Source: Candidatus Accumulibacter cognatus (lineage in GTDB: Bacteria > Pseudomonadota > Gammaproteobacteria > Burkholderiales > Rhodocyclaceae). Taken from it: DNA of 64,000 nt. This document shows, in pieces, positions 45,700 to 55,372 of this stretch. The stretch covers positions 1,855,553-1,919,552 of the forward strand of contig CP058708.1 in assembly GCA_013414765.1 (NCBI GenBank), given 5' to 3'. Under the pieces are notes generated by a model. It was not told where the DNA came from, made no database searches, and was given only the letters and a program-made list of their open reading frames with translations. The translations under genes were made by a program, and so were the position numbers. Numbering within the stretch: position 1 is the stretch's first letter; every line of letters begins with the position of its first letter.

Positions 45700-45720
45700 A
45701 CTGTCGTTGGTTGCAGCGGC

Positions 45721-46587
45721 TTAGTGCGTCTGCGTCTGCTGAATGCCAGCGACCACCCAACCGGAATGGCCGTCGCGTGGCTTGACCAGGTGCCAGATCT
45801 CGTCGAAAGGTTCTGCGGCAGCGTTCGGGTCTTCGCGGATCAGACCGTTGAAGCGAGTGCTGACGATATAGCGGTCTGGCTCTTCTGCGACATCGAGCAC
45901 AACTGCCTCGACACTGACGACATCGGTTTCCTGCTTGGCGTGGCCACGCTCTCGAATGTGCAGGCTGATTTCGGCAAACATCTCCGATGTAGTAAATGCG
46001 CGGATGTCGTCGAGATTGCCAGCGTCGTTGGCGGCTTGCAGGCGGATGAAGCTGACCTTGGCGTTGCGCACGAAACCGGCAAGGTCGAAGTCGGCCGGGA
46101 TGTGGCCGGCGACGGCGGCGGGTGCACTACTGCCACCGGCGTCCGGCAGGGAAAGCGCATGGCCACCGGCCGGCACGCCGCTTGCACCGGCCGCCGCGTA
46201 CTGTAGGCCACCGCCAGCGGGTTCGCGGGCCGCAGCGCGGCGACGCATGACCAGGCCGATCACCACCAGCACGGCCATGACCAATAGGCCAATCATCAGC
46301 ATCGAAGCGAGTTCCTCGCCGAAGCCGAAGTGCGAAGCCAGCGCGGCCAAGCCCAGGCCGGCGGCGAGTCCGGCCAGTGGCCCCATCCATGAACGCTTGG
46401 GTTGGGCTGCTTGCACCGCGCCCGTTGCCTGCGTCGGAGCGACGGCGGCTTTGTCGGGCATGGTCGACTGACGTTGCATGCCAGTGGACTGACCGCCACC
46501 GAAGCGTTTGCTGGCGGCTTCCGCATCGCCGAGCACAAGGGTGCAGCCCAATGCCAGAACGGCGGTGAGCATAGAGAAGGTTTTCAT
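45721..46587 (-). CDS. Tim44-like domain protein
   Basis: A 288-aa protein with a signal peptide (MKTFSMLTAVLALGCTLVLG), a Gly/Ser/Gln-rich linker (SKRFGGGQSTGMQRQSTMPD), a double hydrophobic helix (residues about 70-112) and a C-terminal Tim44-like domain (DLAGFVRNAKVSFIRLQAAN, EMFAEISLHIRE, FDEIWHLVKPRDG). The bacterial role of these proteins is unclear; the domain probably binds protein or lipid at the membrane. It is a single gene. Confidence 0.88.
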   Translation of the reverse strand: MKTFSMLTAVLALGCTLVLGDAEAASKRFGGGQSTGMQRQSTMPDKAAVAPTQATGAVQAAQPKRSWMGPLAGLAAGLGLAALASHFGFGEELASMLMIGLLVMAVLVVIGLVMRRRAAAREPAGGGLQYAAAGASGVPAGGHALSLPDAGGSSAPAAVAGHIPADFDLAGFVRNAKVSFIRLQAANDAGNLDDIRAFTTSEMFAEISLHIRERGHAKQETDVVSVEAVVLDVAEEPDRYIVSTRFNGLIREDPNAAAEPFDEIWHLVKPRDGHSGWVVAGIQQTQTH

Positions 46588-46689
46588 GGTTGTCTCCTGT
46601 GAGTAGTGAAACAGGGGGTGAGCATAGACGCCCGAAGATTAATAAAAAAGAAGAATTATCCGTAACGACACTTCGAATAAAACTGATGA

Positions 46690-47613
46690 TCAGGGAGTCG
46701 CCGACGCGACTTCCACATTAAAAACCTCATTGTGCGCCGCTTCGCTGATGGCGATGATCGCCGGGTGGGTCAGCCGGCGTTGGTTGGTGATTGCGAAGAT
46801 CTGTTCGCTGATGGCATCGATGCGCCCGACGATGTCGACGTGATACTGTTCGCAAACGTAGGCGGTGATGGCGGTCGGGGCGACGAAGAGCCCGGCGCCG
46901 GCTTGGCCGAAAGCCTTGAGCAACGCGCTGTCGTCGAATTCACCGACGATGCGCGGGTGCAGTCGCTGTGCTTCCAGCCATTGTTCGAGCCGCGGACGGA
47001 TCGCGACATCCTCACCCGGCATCAGGAAGGGCGCACCGTCGAGCAGCGCCGGGAAGTCACCGTGCAAGGTCTTGATTCGTGCCGCTGCGCCGAAAACCGT
47101 CAGTGTGCTCTCGCCGAGCAGATGGCTGTAGCCGCGGACATTGAGATTGGCCGGCATCGGCCGATCGGCAATCACCATGTCAAGATGATGAATGGCAAGT
47201 TCCGCGAGCAGCGAGCTCAGGCGGCCTTCCCGGCAGATCAGCCGCACCGGTTCCGGCAGTTGCAGCGCCGGTTCGACCAGCCGGTGCGCAACCGCTTTAA
47301 CCACCGAATCAGCAATGCCAACGGCAAAAGGCAGGCTCTTCCTTGTACTCTGGTCGCGCGCCGCGTCGAGCAGTTCGTCGCCGAGAGCGAAGATTTCTTC
47401 GGCGTAGCCGATAATGCGCCGGCCGGCGTCGGTCAGTTCCAGAGCACGTCCGGCGCGGCGGAAAAGCGCGACGCCGAGACTTTCCTCCAGCTCGCGCAAC
47501 TGGCCGCTGATCGATTGCGGCGTGAGATGCAACTGTTCGCCGGCGCGGGCGATTGAACCTGATTTGGCGACTGCCCAGAAATAGCGCAGGTGCTTGTAAT
47601 TGAGCATGGCCAT
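46690..47613 (-). CDS. nhaR: LysR-family transcriptional regulator, NhaR type
   Basis: A 307-aa regulator. The N-terminal winged helix (YKHLRYFWAVAKSGSIARAG, LHLTPQSISGQLRELEESLG, LFRRAGRALELTDAGR) is characteristic of NhaR; the substrate-binding-like domain includes PFAVGIADSVVKAVAHRLVE and HLDMVIADRPMP. NhaR responds to sodium in enterobacteria. ATG 47613 (MAMLNYKHL) is used; 47607 is possible. It diverges from the hibernation factor gene, with an inverted repeat between them. Confidence 0.9.
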   Translation of the reverse strand: MAMLNYKHLRYFWAVAKSGSIARAGEQLHLTPQSISGQLRELEESLGVALFRRAGRALELTDAGRRIIGYAEEIFALGDELLDAARDQSTRKSLPFAVGIADSVVKAVAHRLVEPALQLPEPVRLICREGRLSSLLAELAIHHLDMVIADRPMPANLNVRGYSHLLGESTLTVFGAAARIKTLHGDFPALLDGAPFLMPGEDVAIRPRLEQWLEAQRLHPRIVGEFDDSALLKAFGQAGAGLFVAPTAITAYVCEQYHVDIVGRIDAISEQIFAITNQRRLTHPAIIAISEAAHNEVFNVEVASATP

Positions 47614-47625
47614 GCTTCCAGAAGC

Positions 47626-47671
47626 ATCCAAAAAATCGATGTATTGTTAAATTATATTCGATTTGTTGGAT
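47626..47671. promoter_or_regulatory. Inverted repeat operator between nhaR and hpf-like gene
   Basis: ATCCAAAAAATCGA (47626-47639) and TCGATTTGTTGGAT (47658-47671) are inverted 14-nt arms with one mismatch and an AT-rich 18-nt spacer. It begins 13 nt from the nhaR start. It suits a LysR-type autoregulatory operator overlapping divergent promoters; the binder is inferred. Confidence 0.5.
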
Positions 47672-47731
47672 TCTTTTTCCTGCGCTACATTTCCCTTCGC
47701 CGTCAACACTCAACTCTCCAGGAGCCCTCTT

Positions 47732-48142
47732 ATGCAGATATATATCCAGGCCCGCGGCTTTGATCTCAGCGCAGGTTTGCGCGAGCATGTCGAGCGTCGC
47801 ATTCACTTCGCACTCAACTGGGCCCATCAGCACGTACGCAAGGTATCGATCCGTCTTTCCGATCTCAATGGTCCGCGCGGTGGAGAAGACAAATGCTGCA
47901 GCATTCAGGTGGCGGTTCTCGGTTCCGCAGATGTGCTGATCGAGGATATCCAGCCCGACCTCTATGTTGCCATCGACCGCGCTACCGACCGCGCAGGAAG
48001 GACGCTGGCGCGCCAGGTGGCGCGCCAGCGCGAACATCGCCATGGCAGTCCGCGTGATGGCAGCACGAAGAATGCAGACATCGTCGGGGAAGCCGAAAGC
48101 ACGAGGGCTGCTTCCTCCTCGTTCATCACCCGTGGCAAGTGA
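47732..48142 (+). CDS. hpf: Ribosome hibernation factor HPF/RaiA family
   Basis: A 136-aa protein of the S30AE/HPF family. [39 protein letters not shown] and [20 protein letters not shown] fit the fold, which binds the 30S subunit and stalls ribosomes in stress. The C-terminus is short, basic and Ser-rich, not the long-form dimerisation domain. GGAG lies upstream of ATG 47732. htpX follows 31 nt downstream. Confidence 0.85.
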   Translation: MQIYIQARGFDLSAGLREHVERRIHFALNWAHQHVRKVSIRLSDLNGPRGGEDKCCSIQVAVLGSADVLIEDIQPDLYVAIDRATDRAGRTLARQVARQREHRHGSPRDGSTKNADIVGEAESTRAASSSFITRGK

Positions 48143-48173
48143 CACGGCCAACTGTTCTCAAGGGAATCGAATC

Positions 48174-49052
48174 ATGAAACGGATCATGCTGCTTATCGGC
48201 ACCAACCTGGCGATCATGCTCGTCTTGGGTATCGTCAGCACACTCACTGGTGCGCACAAGTTCTTTTCGGGCAGCGGCCTCGATCTTGGCAAGCTGCTGT
48301 TCTTCGCACTGCTGATGGGTTTCGGCGGCTCGTTCATCTCATTGTGGCTGTCGAAAACCATCGCCAAGTGGAGTACCGGTGCACGCGTTATCGACACACC
48401 GGCCAATTCCACCGAACTGTGGCTGATCGATACCGTTAGACGTTTTGCCGAAAAGGCCGGCTTGCCAATGCCCGAGGTGGCAATCTACGAGGGTGAGCCA
48501 AATGCTTTCGCCACCGGTGCCAGCCGCAACAGCTCACTGGTCGCGGTATCTACCGGTCTCCTGCAAAGCATGACGCGCAGCGAGGCAGAGGCAGTGATTG
48601 CTCACGAAGTCGCGCATATTGCCAATGGCGACATGGTTACGCTGACGCTGATCCAGGGGGTGGTGAACACCTTCGTCATCTTCATTGCCCGCGTCATAGG
48701 CTGGCTGGTCGACTCGGCCTTGCGCAAGGGCGGCGACGAGCCGTCGGGACCGGGCATCGGCTACACGATCACTGTCGTCGTCTGCGACATCCTCTTCGGC
48801 ATCCTGGCCAGCATCATCGTCATGTATTTCTCTCGGCAGCGCGAATTCCGCGCCGATGCCGGTGCCGCGCAACTGATGGGGTCGCCCCGGCCGATGGCGG
48901 CGGCGTTGCGCCGACTCGGCGGCATGGAAGCCGGCGAACTGCCACAGAACGTCGCTACTGCTGGCATCAACGGTCGCCCTGGCTGGATGGCCCTGTTCTC
49001 CAGCCACCCGCCGATCGAGGAGCGCATCGCGGTGCTGGAAAGCCGATCCTGA
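48174..49052 (+). CDS. htpX: Membrane metalloprotease HtpX
   Basis: A 292-aa zinc M48 protease of membrane quality control. Two N-terminal helices ([40 protein letters not shown]), the zinc motif [10 protein letters not shown], two further helices and the third ligand region [19 protein letters not shown] are present, ending with [18 protein letters not shown] 48174 is followed by [11 protein letters not shown], the standard start. It is probably in an operon with the upstream hpf-like gene. Confidence 0.95.
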   Translation: MKRIMLLIGTNLAIMLVLGIVSTLTGAHKFFSGSGLDLGKLLFFALLMGFGGSFISLWLSKTIAKWSTGARVIDTPANSTELWLIDTVRRFAEKAGLPMPEVAIYEGEPNAFATGASRNSSLVAVSTGLLQSMTRSEAEAVIAHEVAHIANGDMVTLTLIQGVVNTFVIFIARVIGWLVDSALRKGGDEPSGPGIGYTITVVVCDILFGILASIIVMYFSRQREFRADAGAAQLMGSPRPMAAALRRLGGMEAGELPQNVATAGINGRPGWMALFSSHPPIEERIAVLESRS

Positions 49053-49102
49053 CCACCAGGCAGACCATTCCAACCATCAGCAAGCAATTAAAGGGAAATG
49101 AA

Positions 49103-49336
49103 GTGAAGGATATCGCCAGGTTCATCGCCGGTTTCGAACGTTTCCAGGAGAAGTGTTTCACTGAGGAAGGGGGGCTGCTGGAGTTCGCCGTTCTGTCGCT
49201 GAAGGTTGAGCACAGCTTCATTCTTGACCATGCCCGGTGCGGCGGCATCCACGCTCTGCTGCACTATGATCCTGCTTGCAACGCCTTTGAGGAAGCCCGC
49301 CCGAGCCAGCAACCCGCTCCCGGAGTCAGCGCGTGA
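49103..49336 (+). pseudogene. Beta-carbonic anhydrase remnant with internal deletion
   Basis: The 77-codon frame joins an N-terminal piece, KDIARFIAGFERFQEKCF, to LEFAVLSLKVEHSFILDHAR and CGGIHALLHYD. In beta-carbonic anhydrases these blocks are separated by about 60-70 residues that contain the first zinc cysteine and the CSDSR dyad; those are absent here. The second zinc site survives with Asp in place of the usual GH (LDHARCGGI for LGHxxCGGI). The C-terminal half is also missing. The stop overlaps the next gene's GTG. It cannot be an active enzyme. Confidence 0.75.
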
Positions 49337-50319
49337 GCGCGGTCGAAACCTTTGCCACCGGCCCGATGTGGGTCGGCTTCATTGTCTTCGTCCTGGCCAT
49401 GCTGGCGCTCGACCTGTTCGTTCTCGGCGGACGCCAGGCGCATCGCGTACCGGTCAGGGAGGCGCTGGCCTGGGTGCTGGTCTGGGCGACCCTGGCCATG
49501 GTCTTCTCTGGCCTCATGTGGTGGTATCTGGATGGCGCGCTCGGCCGCGAGATTGCCAACCGCAAGACACTGGAGTTCCTTGCCGGCTATTTGATCGAGC
49601 AATCGCTGTCGGTCGACAACATGTTCGTCTTCGTGATGATCTTCAGTTACTTCGCGGTCCCTCCCGAGTTGCAGCGTCGGGTGTTGCTGTATGGCGTACT
49701 CGGCGCGATCGTCATGCGCGCGACGATGATCCTCGCCGGCGTCTGGCTGGTTTCGCAATTCTCCTGGCTGCTCTATGTCTTCGGTGCCTTTCTGGTCGTC
49801 ACCGGCATCAAGATGCTGATCTTTGCTGATCATCAGTCCGATCTCGAAAAGAATCCGCTGCTCCGCTGGCTGCGCGGACACCTGCGCATCGCCAGCAGTT
49901 TCCACGGCGAACGATTCTTTGTGCGCCAGAACGGCATCCTCTGGGCGACGCCGATGTTCCTTGTGCTAGTGCTGATCGAGGCCAGCGACGTGGTCTTCGC
50001 GGTAGACAGCATCCCAGCCATCTTTGCCGTCACCACCGATCCGTTCATCGTCTTCACCTCAAACATCTTTGCCATCATGGGCCTGCGCGCGCTCTACTTT
50101 CTGCTCGCCGACATGGCCGATCGTTTTCACCTGCTCAAGTACGGCCTTGCCATCGTGCTCGTTTTCGTCGGCGGCAAGATGCTCGCGGCGCCCTGGTTCC
50201 ATCTGCCGATCCAGTGGTCCCTGGGCATCGTTGCCGGTGTCATTCTTGTTTCGGTCGCCGCAAGTCTAGCCTTGACGCAGGCAAGAGTGAACGCGACCAG
50301 TGCCGGAGATCGAGTTTGA
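49333..50319 (+). CDS. TerC/Alx family membrane protein
   Basis: A 328-aa integral membrane protein with about nine helices. The two acidic family motifs are clear: EQSLSVDNMFVFVMIFSYF and LIEASDVVFAVDSIPAIFAV, followed by FTSNIFAIMGLRALYFLLAD. Family members take part in metal (manganese or tellurite) handling. GTG 49333 overlaps the stop of the carbonic anhydrase remnant, and the first helix follows shortly. Length suits the Alx-like subgroup. Confidence 0.92.
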   Translation: MSAVETFATGPMWVGFIVFVLAMLALDLFVLGGRQAHRVPVREALAWVLVWATLAMVFSGLMWWYLDGALGREIANRKTLEFLAGYLIEQSLSVDNMFVFVMIFSYFAVPPELQRRVLLYGVLGAIVMRATMILAGVWLVSQFSWLLYVFGAFLVVTGIKMLIFADHQSDLEKNPLLRWLRGHLRIASSFHGERFFVRQNGILWATPMFLVLVLIEASDVVFAVDSIPAIFAVTTDPFIVFTSNIFAIMGLRALYFLLADMADRFHLLKYGLAIVLVFVGGKMLAAPWFHLPIQWSLGIVAGVILVSVAASLALTQARVNATSAGDRV

Positions 50320-50357
50320 GTTGTTCATCCTGAAATGTTCCCGGTGCTCTGCAACGC

Positions 50358-52271
50358 TTAGAAATCCGTGACCGTGCGACGGGGGCCGGAGCGATCGCTG
50401 GCCACCCGCATCAATACCTGGCGCACGGCTCTCTCATCGCGTGCCTCCAGCGCCACGCCGAGCTGCCCAATCAACCCGCTCAACTCCTCCGCGTCGAGAC
50501 AAGGCTCGTCGCCTTTCATGATTTTGGGGTGCAAGGTGCCCTCGGCGTTACTGCTGGCGATGAGCAGCTCCTCGTAGAGTTTTTCGCCGGGACGCAGACC
50601 AGTGATGGCAATCTCGATGTCGCCTTCGGGGTTGTCATCATCACGCACCGAGTGGCCAGCCAGCCGGATCATGTTGTGGGCCAGGTCGAAGATTTTCACC
50701 GGTTCGCCCATGTCGAGCAGGAAGACCTCACCGCCGAGCGCCAGGCTGCCTGCCTGGATGACCAGTTCCACGGCTTCATGAATAGACATGAAATAGCGCG
50801 TCACTTCGGCGTGCGTGACGGTCACCGGACCGCCTTGGGCAATCTGGTCCTTGAACAGTGGAATCACCGAGCCGCTGGAACCGAGGACGTTGCCGAAGCG
50901 CACCGCACAGAATTGCTGACCGCTGCCTTGCGCGCTGGCCTGCCGGGCGATGCCCTGGACGACCAGTTCTGCCCAGCGTTTGCTGGCCCCCATGATGTTG
51001 GTTGGGCGCACCGCCTTGTCGGTCGAAATCAGGACAAAAGTTTGTACGCTGGCAGCAAATGCCGCCTGTGCCAGGGTCAAGGTGCCGAGCACGTTGTTGC
51101 GGGCGCCTTCGAGGGGATTGGCCTCGACCAGCGGTACATGCTTGTAAGCGGCGGCATGGTAAATGGTTTGCACCCGATGTTCGGCCAGCAGCCCTGACAC
51201 CAGAGCGGCATCGCCGACCGATCCCAGACTGGCGATGATCCTGCAATCCGCGATGGAACGTAGCAGGCGGTCGATCTGGTACAGGGCATGTTCGCTCGTT
51301 TCCAGCAGAACCATCCGGGCCGGGGCGAGCGCGGCAATCTGCAGACACAGCTCCGAGCCGATCGAGCCTCCTGCACCGCTCACCAGCACGCTCTTGCCGG
51401 TGATGCAACGTCCGAGCAGGTTTGGATCGGCGCCGACTGGGTCGCGACCCAGCAGGTCGCCAATATCCACTTCGCGAACCATGTTCACCAGGTGCCGGCC
51501 GGTGGCAATGTCGGTCAGTGCAGGAAGAATGCGTACCCGTACCGGGTGCTCTTCGAGAAACGACACGACTTCACGCCGCCGGGCACTGGAGGCAGAAGGC
51601 AGGGTGACGATCACATCGTGAATATCGAAACGCTCAACCAATGCCGACAGGTGCTCGGGAGGATACACCCGCAGACCGCCCATGTCCTTGCCTTGCAGGG
51701 CGGTATCGTCATCCAGGAACCCGGCGGGGAAGAGATCACGCCCACGTCGAAGTGAAGCGGCCAGTTGCCGACCGGCTTCGCCGGCACCGTAGATCAGTAC
51801 CTGTCGGCCAGAAAAACGATTGCGCAGTGGAAACCAGAGCAACCAGCGTGCGGAAAACCGGGAACCACCGACCAGCACCATGCCAATCAGCCAGTATAGC
51901 AGCGGCACGGCCCGGGGAACGCCTTCGAGTCCGGTCATCTGGGTCATGAAGGCCAGCACCGCCCACGACAGGGCTGCCAGCGACATCCCCTTGAACACCG
52001 ACCACAGTGCTTGTTCGCCCAGGTAGCGAATGACCGAGCGATATAATCCCATCTTGAGGAAGACAGGCATCGCCAACAGGGGTGCAACGGCCATCAAAAC
52101 CAGTTGCGAACGGTTGGGGACGAACCATTCGCCCAAACGTAAGGCATACGACGCCCAGACAGCGAATATCAGCAGCAGCGCATCGGCAAGCAGCATCAAC
52201 CCCTGCTTGCCCCGGCGTGGCAAGAGGATCAGTGCGCTCGAAATATGCTCGGGAACGAGTCTATGCATCAT
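50358..52271 (-). CDS. Membrane nucleotide-sugar dehydratase/epimerase (WbpM/FlaA1 type)
   Basis: A 637-aa protein with four N-terminal helices (to about residue 120), a CoA-binding-like Rossmann domain (VLIYGAGEAGRQLAASLRRG) and a C-terminal SDR domain: GAGGSIGSELCLQIAALAP, IYHAAAYKHVPLVE and STDKAVRPTNIMGASKRWAE, then VTRYFMSIHEAVELV and GLRPGEKLYEELL. Relatives are UDP-GlcNAc 4,6-dehydratases that start 6-deoxy-sugar synthesis for surface glycans. It heads the polysaccharide locus. Confidence 0.93.
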   Translation of the reverse strand: MMHRLVPEHISSALILLPRRGKQGLMLLADALLLIFAVWASYALRLGEWFVPNRSQLVLMAVAPLLAMPVFLKMGLYRSVIRYLGEQALWSVFKGMSLAALSWAVLAFMTQMTGLEGVPRAVPLLYWLIGMVLVGGSRFSARWLLWFPLRNRFSGRQVLIYGAGEAGRQLAASLRRGRDLFPAGFLDDDTALQGKDMGGLRVYPPEHLSALVERFDIHDVIVTLPSASSARRREVVSFLEEHPVRVRILPALTDIATGRHLVNMVREVDIGDLLGRDPVGADPNLLGRCITGKSVLVSGAGGSIGSELCLQIAALAPARMVLLETSEHALYQIDRLLRSIADCRIIASLGSVGDAALVSGLLAEHRVQTIYHAAAYKHVPLVEANPLEGARNNVLGTLTLAQAAFAASVQTFVLISTDKAVRPTNIMGASKRWAELVVQGIARQASAQGSGQQFCAVRFGNVLGSSGSVIPLFKDQIAQGGPVTVTHAEVTRYFMSIHEAVELVIQAGSLALGGEVFLLDMGEPVKIFDLAHNMIRLAGHSVRDDDNPEGDIEIAITGLRPGEKLYEELLIASSNAEGTLHPKIMKGDEPCLDAEELSGLIGQLGVALEARDERAVRQVLMRVASDRSGPRRTVTDF

Positions 52272-52323
52272 TCATCCTGACTGGCTGCCAAGGCCGGGAG
52301 GGTGACACGCGCAGCCTGCGGCT

Positions 52324-53202
52324 TCATCTCGGCAGGTCATTCTGCCCGAGCAGAAAAGGGCGCGGAGAGAATCCGAGATCACGCGCTGCATCGGTATGAT
52401 CGAAAACCAGGTCCCGATTCATGCGTTCAGCCATGCTGCCTGACCAGTGCCGGTATCTGGGCAACAATCGCAAGAGTGACACCACCGACTTGAATGCCAC
52501 CAGTGGGATTGCAAACAGCCGCGGTCGAAGATGAAGTGCGGCAAATACGCGCCTCACCATCTCCCGGTAAGGCAGAGTCTCACCGCCGGAAATGTTGTAT
52601 GCCCGGTTTGCCGCGGCAGCACAGTGCAATCCCTTCAGGCACGCCAATGCGACGTCTTCGGCATGAACGGGCTGGCGAGCCCCTATTGCCTCGCCCAGCA
52701 GTGGAAAGAAACCAAAGCGTTGGATGAAGCGGGCCAGTTCCGCAATGTTCTTGTCCTGTCCGTGACCGTAGATCAGGGTTGGCCGCAGGATCACCCATTC
52801 CACTCCGTGATCTTCAGCCCAGGCCTGCAGGCGTGCCTCGGCCTCGGCCAGGCGATGGGCCACGGAACGTTCCTGCAGATCGGAGGAGTCATCTTTCGTG
52901 AAGCGACTGGTCGAAGACAGTGCGACCACGCGCCGTACTCCATGCGCCGACAGCATGGCGAAATGTTCGGGCAATACCCAGATCGGTGCCACGCAGATCC
53001 ACAAGGGTAAACTCCCTGCCGTTGGCAGAGGCTGGGGGCTTGGGGATGAGAAAGAATTCGCGTTTGACAGGCATTTCCACTCCACCCCATCAGCCACTTG
53101 TCCAGTCTGCCGTCGCGAGAAGGCGACGACGCGCCACCCGGCCTGCGTCAGAAGGGGCAACAGACATTCACCCACCAAGCTGGAGGCACCGAGGACGCCC
53201 AT
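52324..53202 (-). CDS. NAD(P)-dependent sugar epimerase/dehydratase
   Basis: A 292-aa extended SDR-like protein. The N-terminal GVLGASSLVGECLLPLLTQA is the dinucleotide loop; LSSTSRF, LRPTLIYGHGQDKNI, HAEDVALACLKGL and AYNISGGETLPYREMVRRVF follow the epimerase pattern. The usual YxxxK is not obvious. ATG 53202 is chosen because the glycine loop begins there, although the frame is open to 53439. It overlaps nothing but starts 8 nt after the GT2 gene ends. Confidence 0.82.
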   Translation of the reverse strand: MGVLGASSLVGECLLPLLTQAGWRVVAFSRRQTGQVADGVEWKCLSNANSFSSPSPQPLPTAGSLPLWICVAPIWVLPEHFAMLSAHGVRRVVALSSTSRFTKDDSSDLQERSVAHRLAEAEARLQAWAEDHGVEWVILRPTLIYGHGQDKNIAELARFIQRFGFFPLLGEAIGARQPVHAEDVALACLKGLHCAAAANRAYNISGGETLPYREMVRRVFAALHLRPRLFAIPLVAFKSVVSLLRLLPRYRHWSGSMAERMNRDLVFDHTDAARDLGFSPRPFLLGQNDLPR

Positions 53203-53209
53203 CTGAGAC

Positions 53210-54124
53210 TCAGGCACGGCCCATTCCCATTCTGACCAGAGCGTAGCGGATGCCATGGTAGCTGGCAACCATGATGAACCGCATCCATACCCCCGCCACG
53301 ACCAGCCCCCAGAGGAGGCCGGGGTACTGATGATGATAGAACTTGCGATAAAACCGCAACATCCCATGATGCTTGTGCCATTCCACGAACAGAGGACGAT
53401 TGCGGCCACACGCCCCCCGGACATGAACGACCTTTGCATCGGGAACGAACATCACTTTCCAACCCCGTTGTGCAAAGCGCATGCACCAGTCGAGATCCTC
53501 GCAATGGAGAAAGTACCCTTCGTCCCAGAGCCCCACGTCATTTATCGCCGCACGTTTGACCAACATGCAGGCACCGGAAATCGCCTCGACAGCCGCCGGC
53601 TGACTAGGCAATGGCTCGGCGTGCTGCAGAAAATCCGAAAATGCCTCAGGGAAGAAGCGGGCCAGGCGAGACAGGCCAAAAGCCCGCAGGAAGGCTCGCT
53701 GGGGGGTTGGGAAGGAGCGTCGGCCTCCAGCCTGTTCAGACCCATCGGGATTGCACAGGAACCCCCCGACCATTCCAATCGTCGGTGAAGAATCCAGCAC
53801 CTCGATCATGCGTGCCAATCCATGCTCGGTCAGAACACCGTCGGGATTCAGGAACAGCAAGTGGCTGGCCGATGACACTCTTGCACCAATATTGCAGGCA
53901 ACAGCAAATCCCAGATTCTGGTGGTTGCGGAGTAGCGAAAGTTTCTTGCTCGGGATGACACGTTCGAGACATTCCAGGCTGTCATCTGTTGAACCGTTAT
54001 CCACGACGATCACCCGCGCAGCATTCGCGCGGAGCACTGAGGAAACGCAGTTGGTCAACAGTTTGCCTGCGTTGTAATTGACAATGACTACATCACAATC
54101 AGGAGGGGATGCCGTTGGCGTCAA
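53210..54124 (-). CDS. Glycosyltransferase family 2 (rhamnosyltransferase-like)
   Basis: A 304-aa GT2 enzyme: DVVIVNYNAGKLLTNCVSSV, VIVVDNGSTDDSL, NLGFAVACNIGA, LLFLNPDGVLTEHGLARMI (DxD-like), ISGACMLVKRAAINDVGLWD and HCEDLDWCMRFAQRGWKV with the catalytic acid. It has a hydrophobic C-terminus. It diverges from rmlA and belongs to the surface glycan locus. Confidence 0.9.
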   Translation of the reverse strand: MTPTASPPDCDVVIVNYNAGKLLTNCVSSVLRANAARVIVVDNGSTDDSLECLERVIPSKKLSLLRNHQNLGFAVACNIGARVSSASHLLFLNPDGVLTEHGLARMIEVLDSSPTIGMVGGFLCNPDGSEQAGGRRSFPTPQRAFLRAFGLSRLARFFPEAFSDFLQHAEPLPSQPAAVEAISGACMLVKRAAINDVGLWDEGYFLHCEDLDWCMRFAQRGWKVMFVPDAKVVHVRGACGRNRPLFVEWHKHHGMLRFYRKFYHHQYPGLLWGLVVAGVWMRFIMVASYHGIRYALVRMGMGRA

Positions 54125-54384
54125 GAAGCCCCCTGTGGATTGCTTTCCCAGTGTCGTTATTCATTTATGGCAGATTTCCAGGTGATTGCCGAGTGAGCCC
54201 GTCTGGCCGGAGAGGGTGAATTCTATCTTGATCCCCTCGCTGTGGTGAAATTGCCAGTTTTTTTCGGGGGGTCCGACCGCCAATTTTGGCAACTTCTCCG
54301 CTCCGCGTACTGTGTCTGGACGCTCCCAAGTGGTAGACTCGCAGGCCATTCCACTGATGATCCGTCTTGACTGGAAATATCTGC

Positions 54385-55272
54385 ATGAAACGTAAAGGCA
54401 TCATTCTTGCTGGTGGTTCTGGCTCCCGGCTTCACCCAGCCACCCTGGCAATCAGCAAGCAGTTGCTCCCGGTATTCGACAAGCCGATGATCTATTATCC
54501 GCTCAGCACCCTCATGCTGGCGGGAATACGTGACATCCTGATCATCTCGACGCCACAGGACACGCCACGCTTCGAGCAACTGCTCGGTGACGGTTCGCGT
54601 TGGGGTATCCGTCTTCACTATGCTGTTCAGTTCAGTCCCGACGGTCTGGCGCAAGCGTTCATCATCGGGGAGTCGTTCATTGGCGATGACCTGTCGGCCC
54701 TGGTGCTGGGCGACAACATCTTCTACGGCCATGACTTCCACCACCTCCTGGCGAATGCCATGGCTCGTGACGAGGGAGCAAGCGTCTTTGCCTACCATGT
54801 GAAAGACCCCGAGCGTTACGGAGTGGCCGAGTTTGATTCCTGCGGCAAGGTGCTATCGCTGGAAGAAAAACCAAGGCAAGCAAAATCCAATTACGCCGTC
54901 ACCGGTTTGTATTTTTATGATCGACAAGTAGTCGAGCTAGCCAGGAACCTGCAACCCTCGCCGCGTGGCGAACTCGAGATCACCGATCTCAACCGCCTGT
55001 ATCTGGAACAGGGGAAACTCAAGGTCGAAATCATGGGACGGGGCTATGCCTGGCTGGACACCGGTACCCACGAATCGCTGCTCGATGCCAGCCAGTTTAT
55101 TGCCACGCTGGAAAACCGCCAGGGACTCAAGGTGGCCTGCCCGGAAGAAATCGCTTATCGACAGCGATGGATTGATGCCGAGCAACTGGTCAACCTGGCG
55201 CAGCCAATGGCCAGGAACGGCTACGGGCAATACCTGCTGCGCCTACTGAACGAAAAAAATCTGGCCGGTTGA
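54385..55272 (+). CDS. rmlA: Glucose-1-phosphate thymidylyltransferase RmlA
   Basis: A 295-aa nucleotidyltransferase making dTDP-glucose for rhamnose synthesis. [76 protein letters not shown] and [19 protein letters not shown] are all family motifs. ATG 54385 is the standard start. rmlB and rmlD are not in the window. rmlC follows after 100 nt. Confidence 0.95.
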   Translation: MKRKGIILAGGSGSRLHPATLAISKQLLPVFDKPMIYYPLSTLMLAGIRDILIISTPQDTPRFEQLLGDGSRWGIRLHYAVQFSPDGLAQAFIIGESFIGDDLSALVLGDNIFYGHDFHHLLANAMARDEGASVFAYHVKDPERYGVAEFDSCGKVLSLEEKPRQAKSNYAVTGLYFYDRQVVELARNLQPSPRGELEITDLNRLYLEQGKLKVEIMGRGYAWLDTGTHESLLDASQFIATLENRQGLKVACPEEIAYRQRWIDAEQLVNLAQPMARNGYGQYLLRLLNEKNLAG

Positions 55273-55372
55273 AGCGGATTGTTCCGGTCGCCGCTACCAA
55301 CGCCCCTTGTCGCGGCACCGTCGACCACTGTGAACTTGCCACATACCCATCACGAAAGGCAGCCCAGACGCA

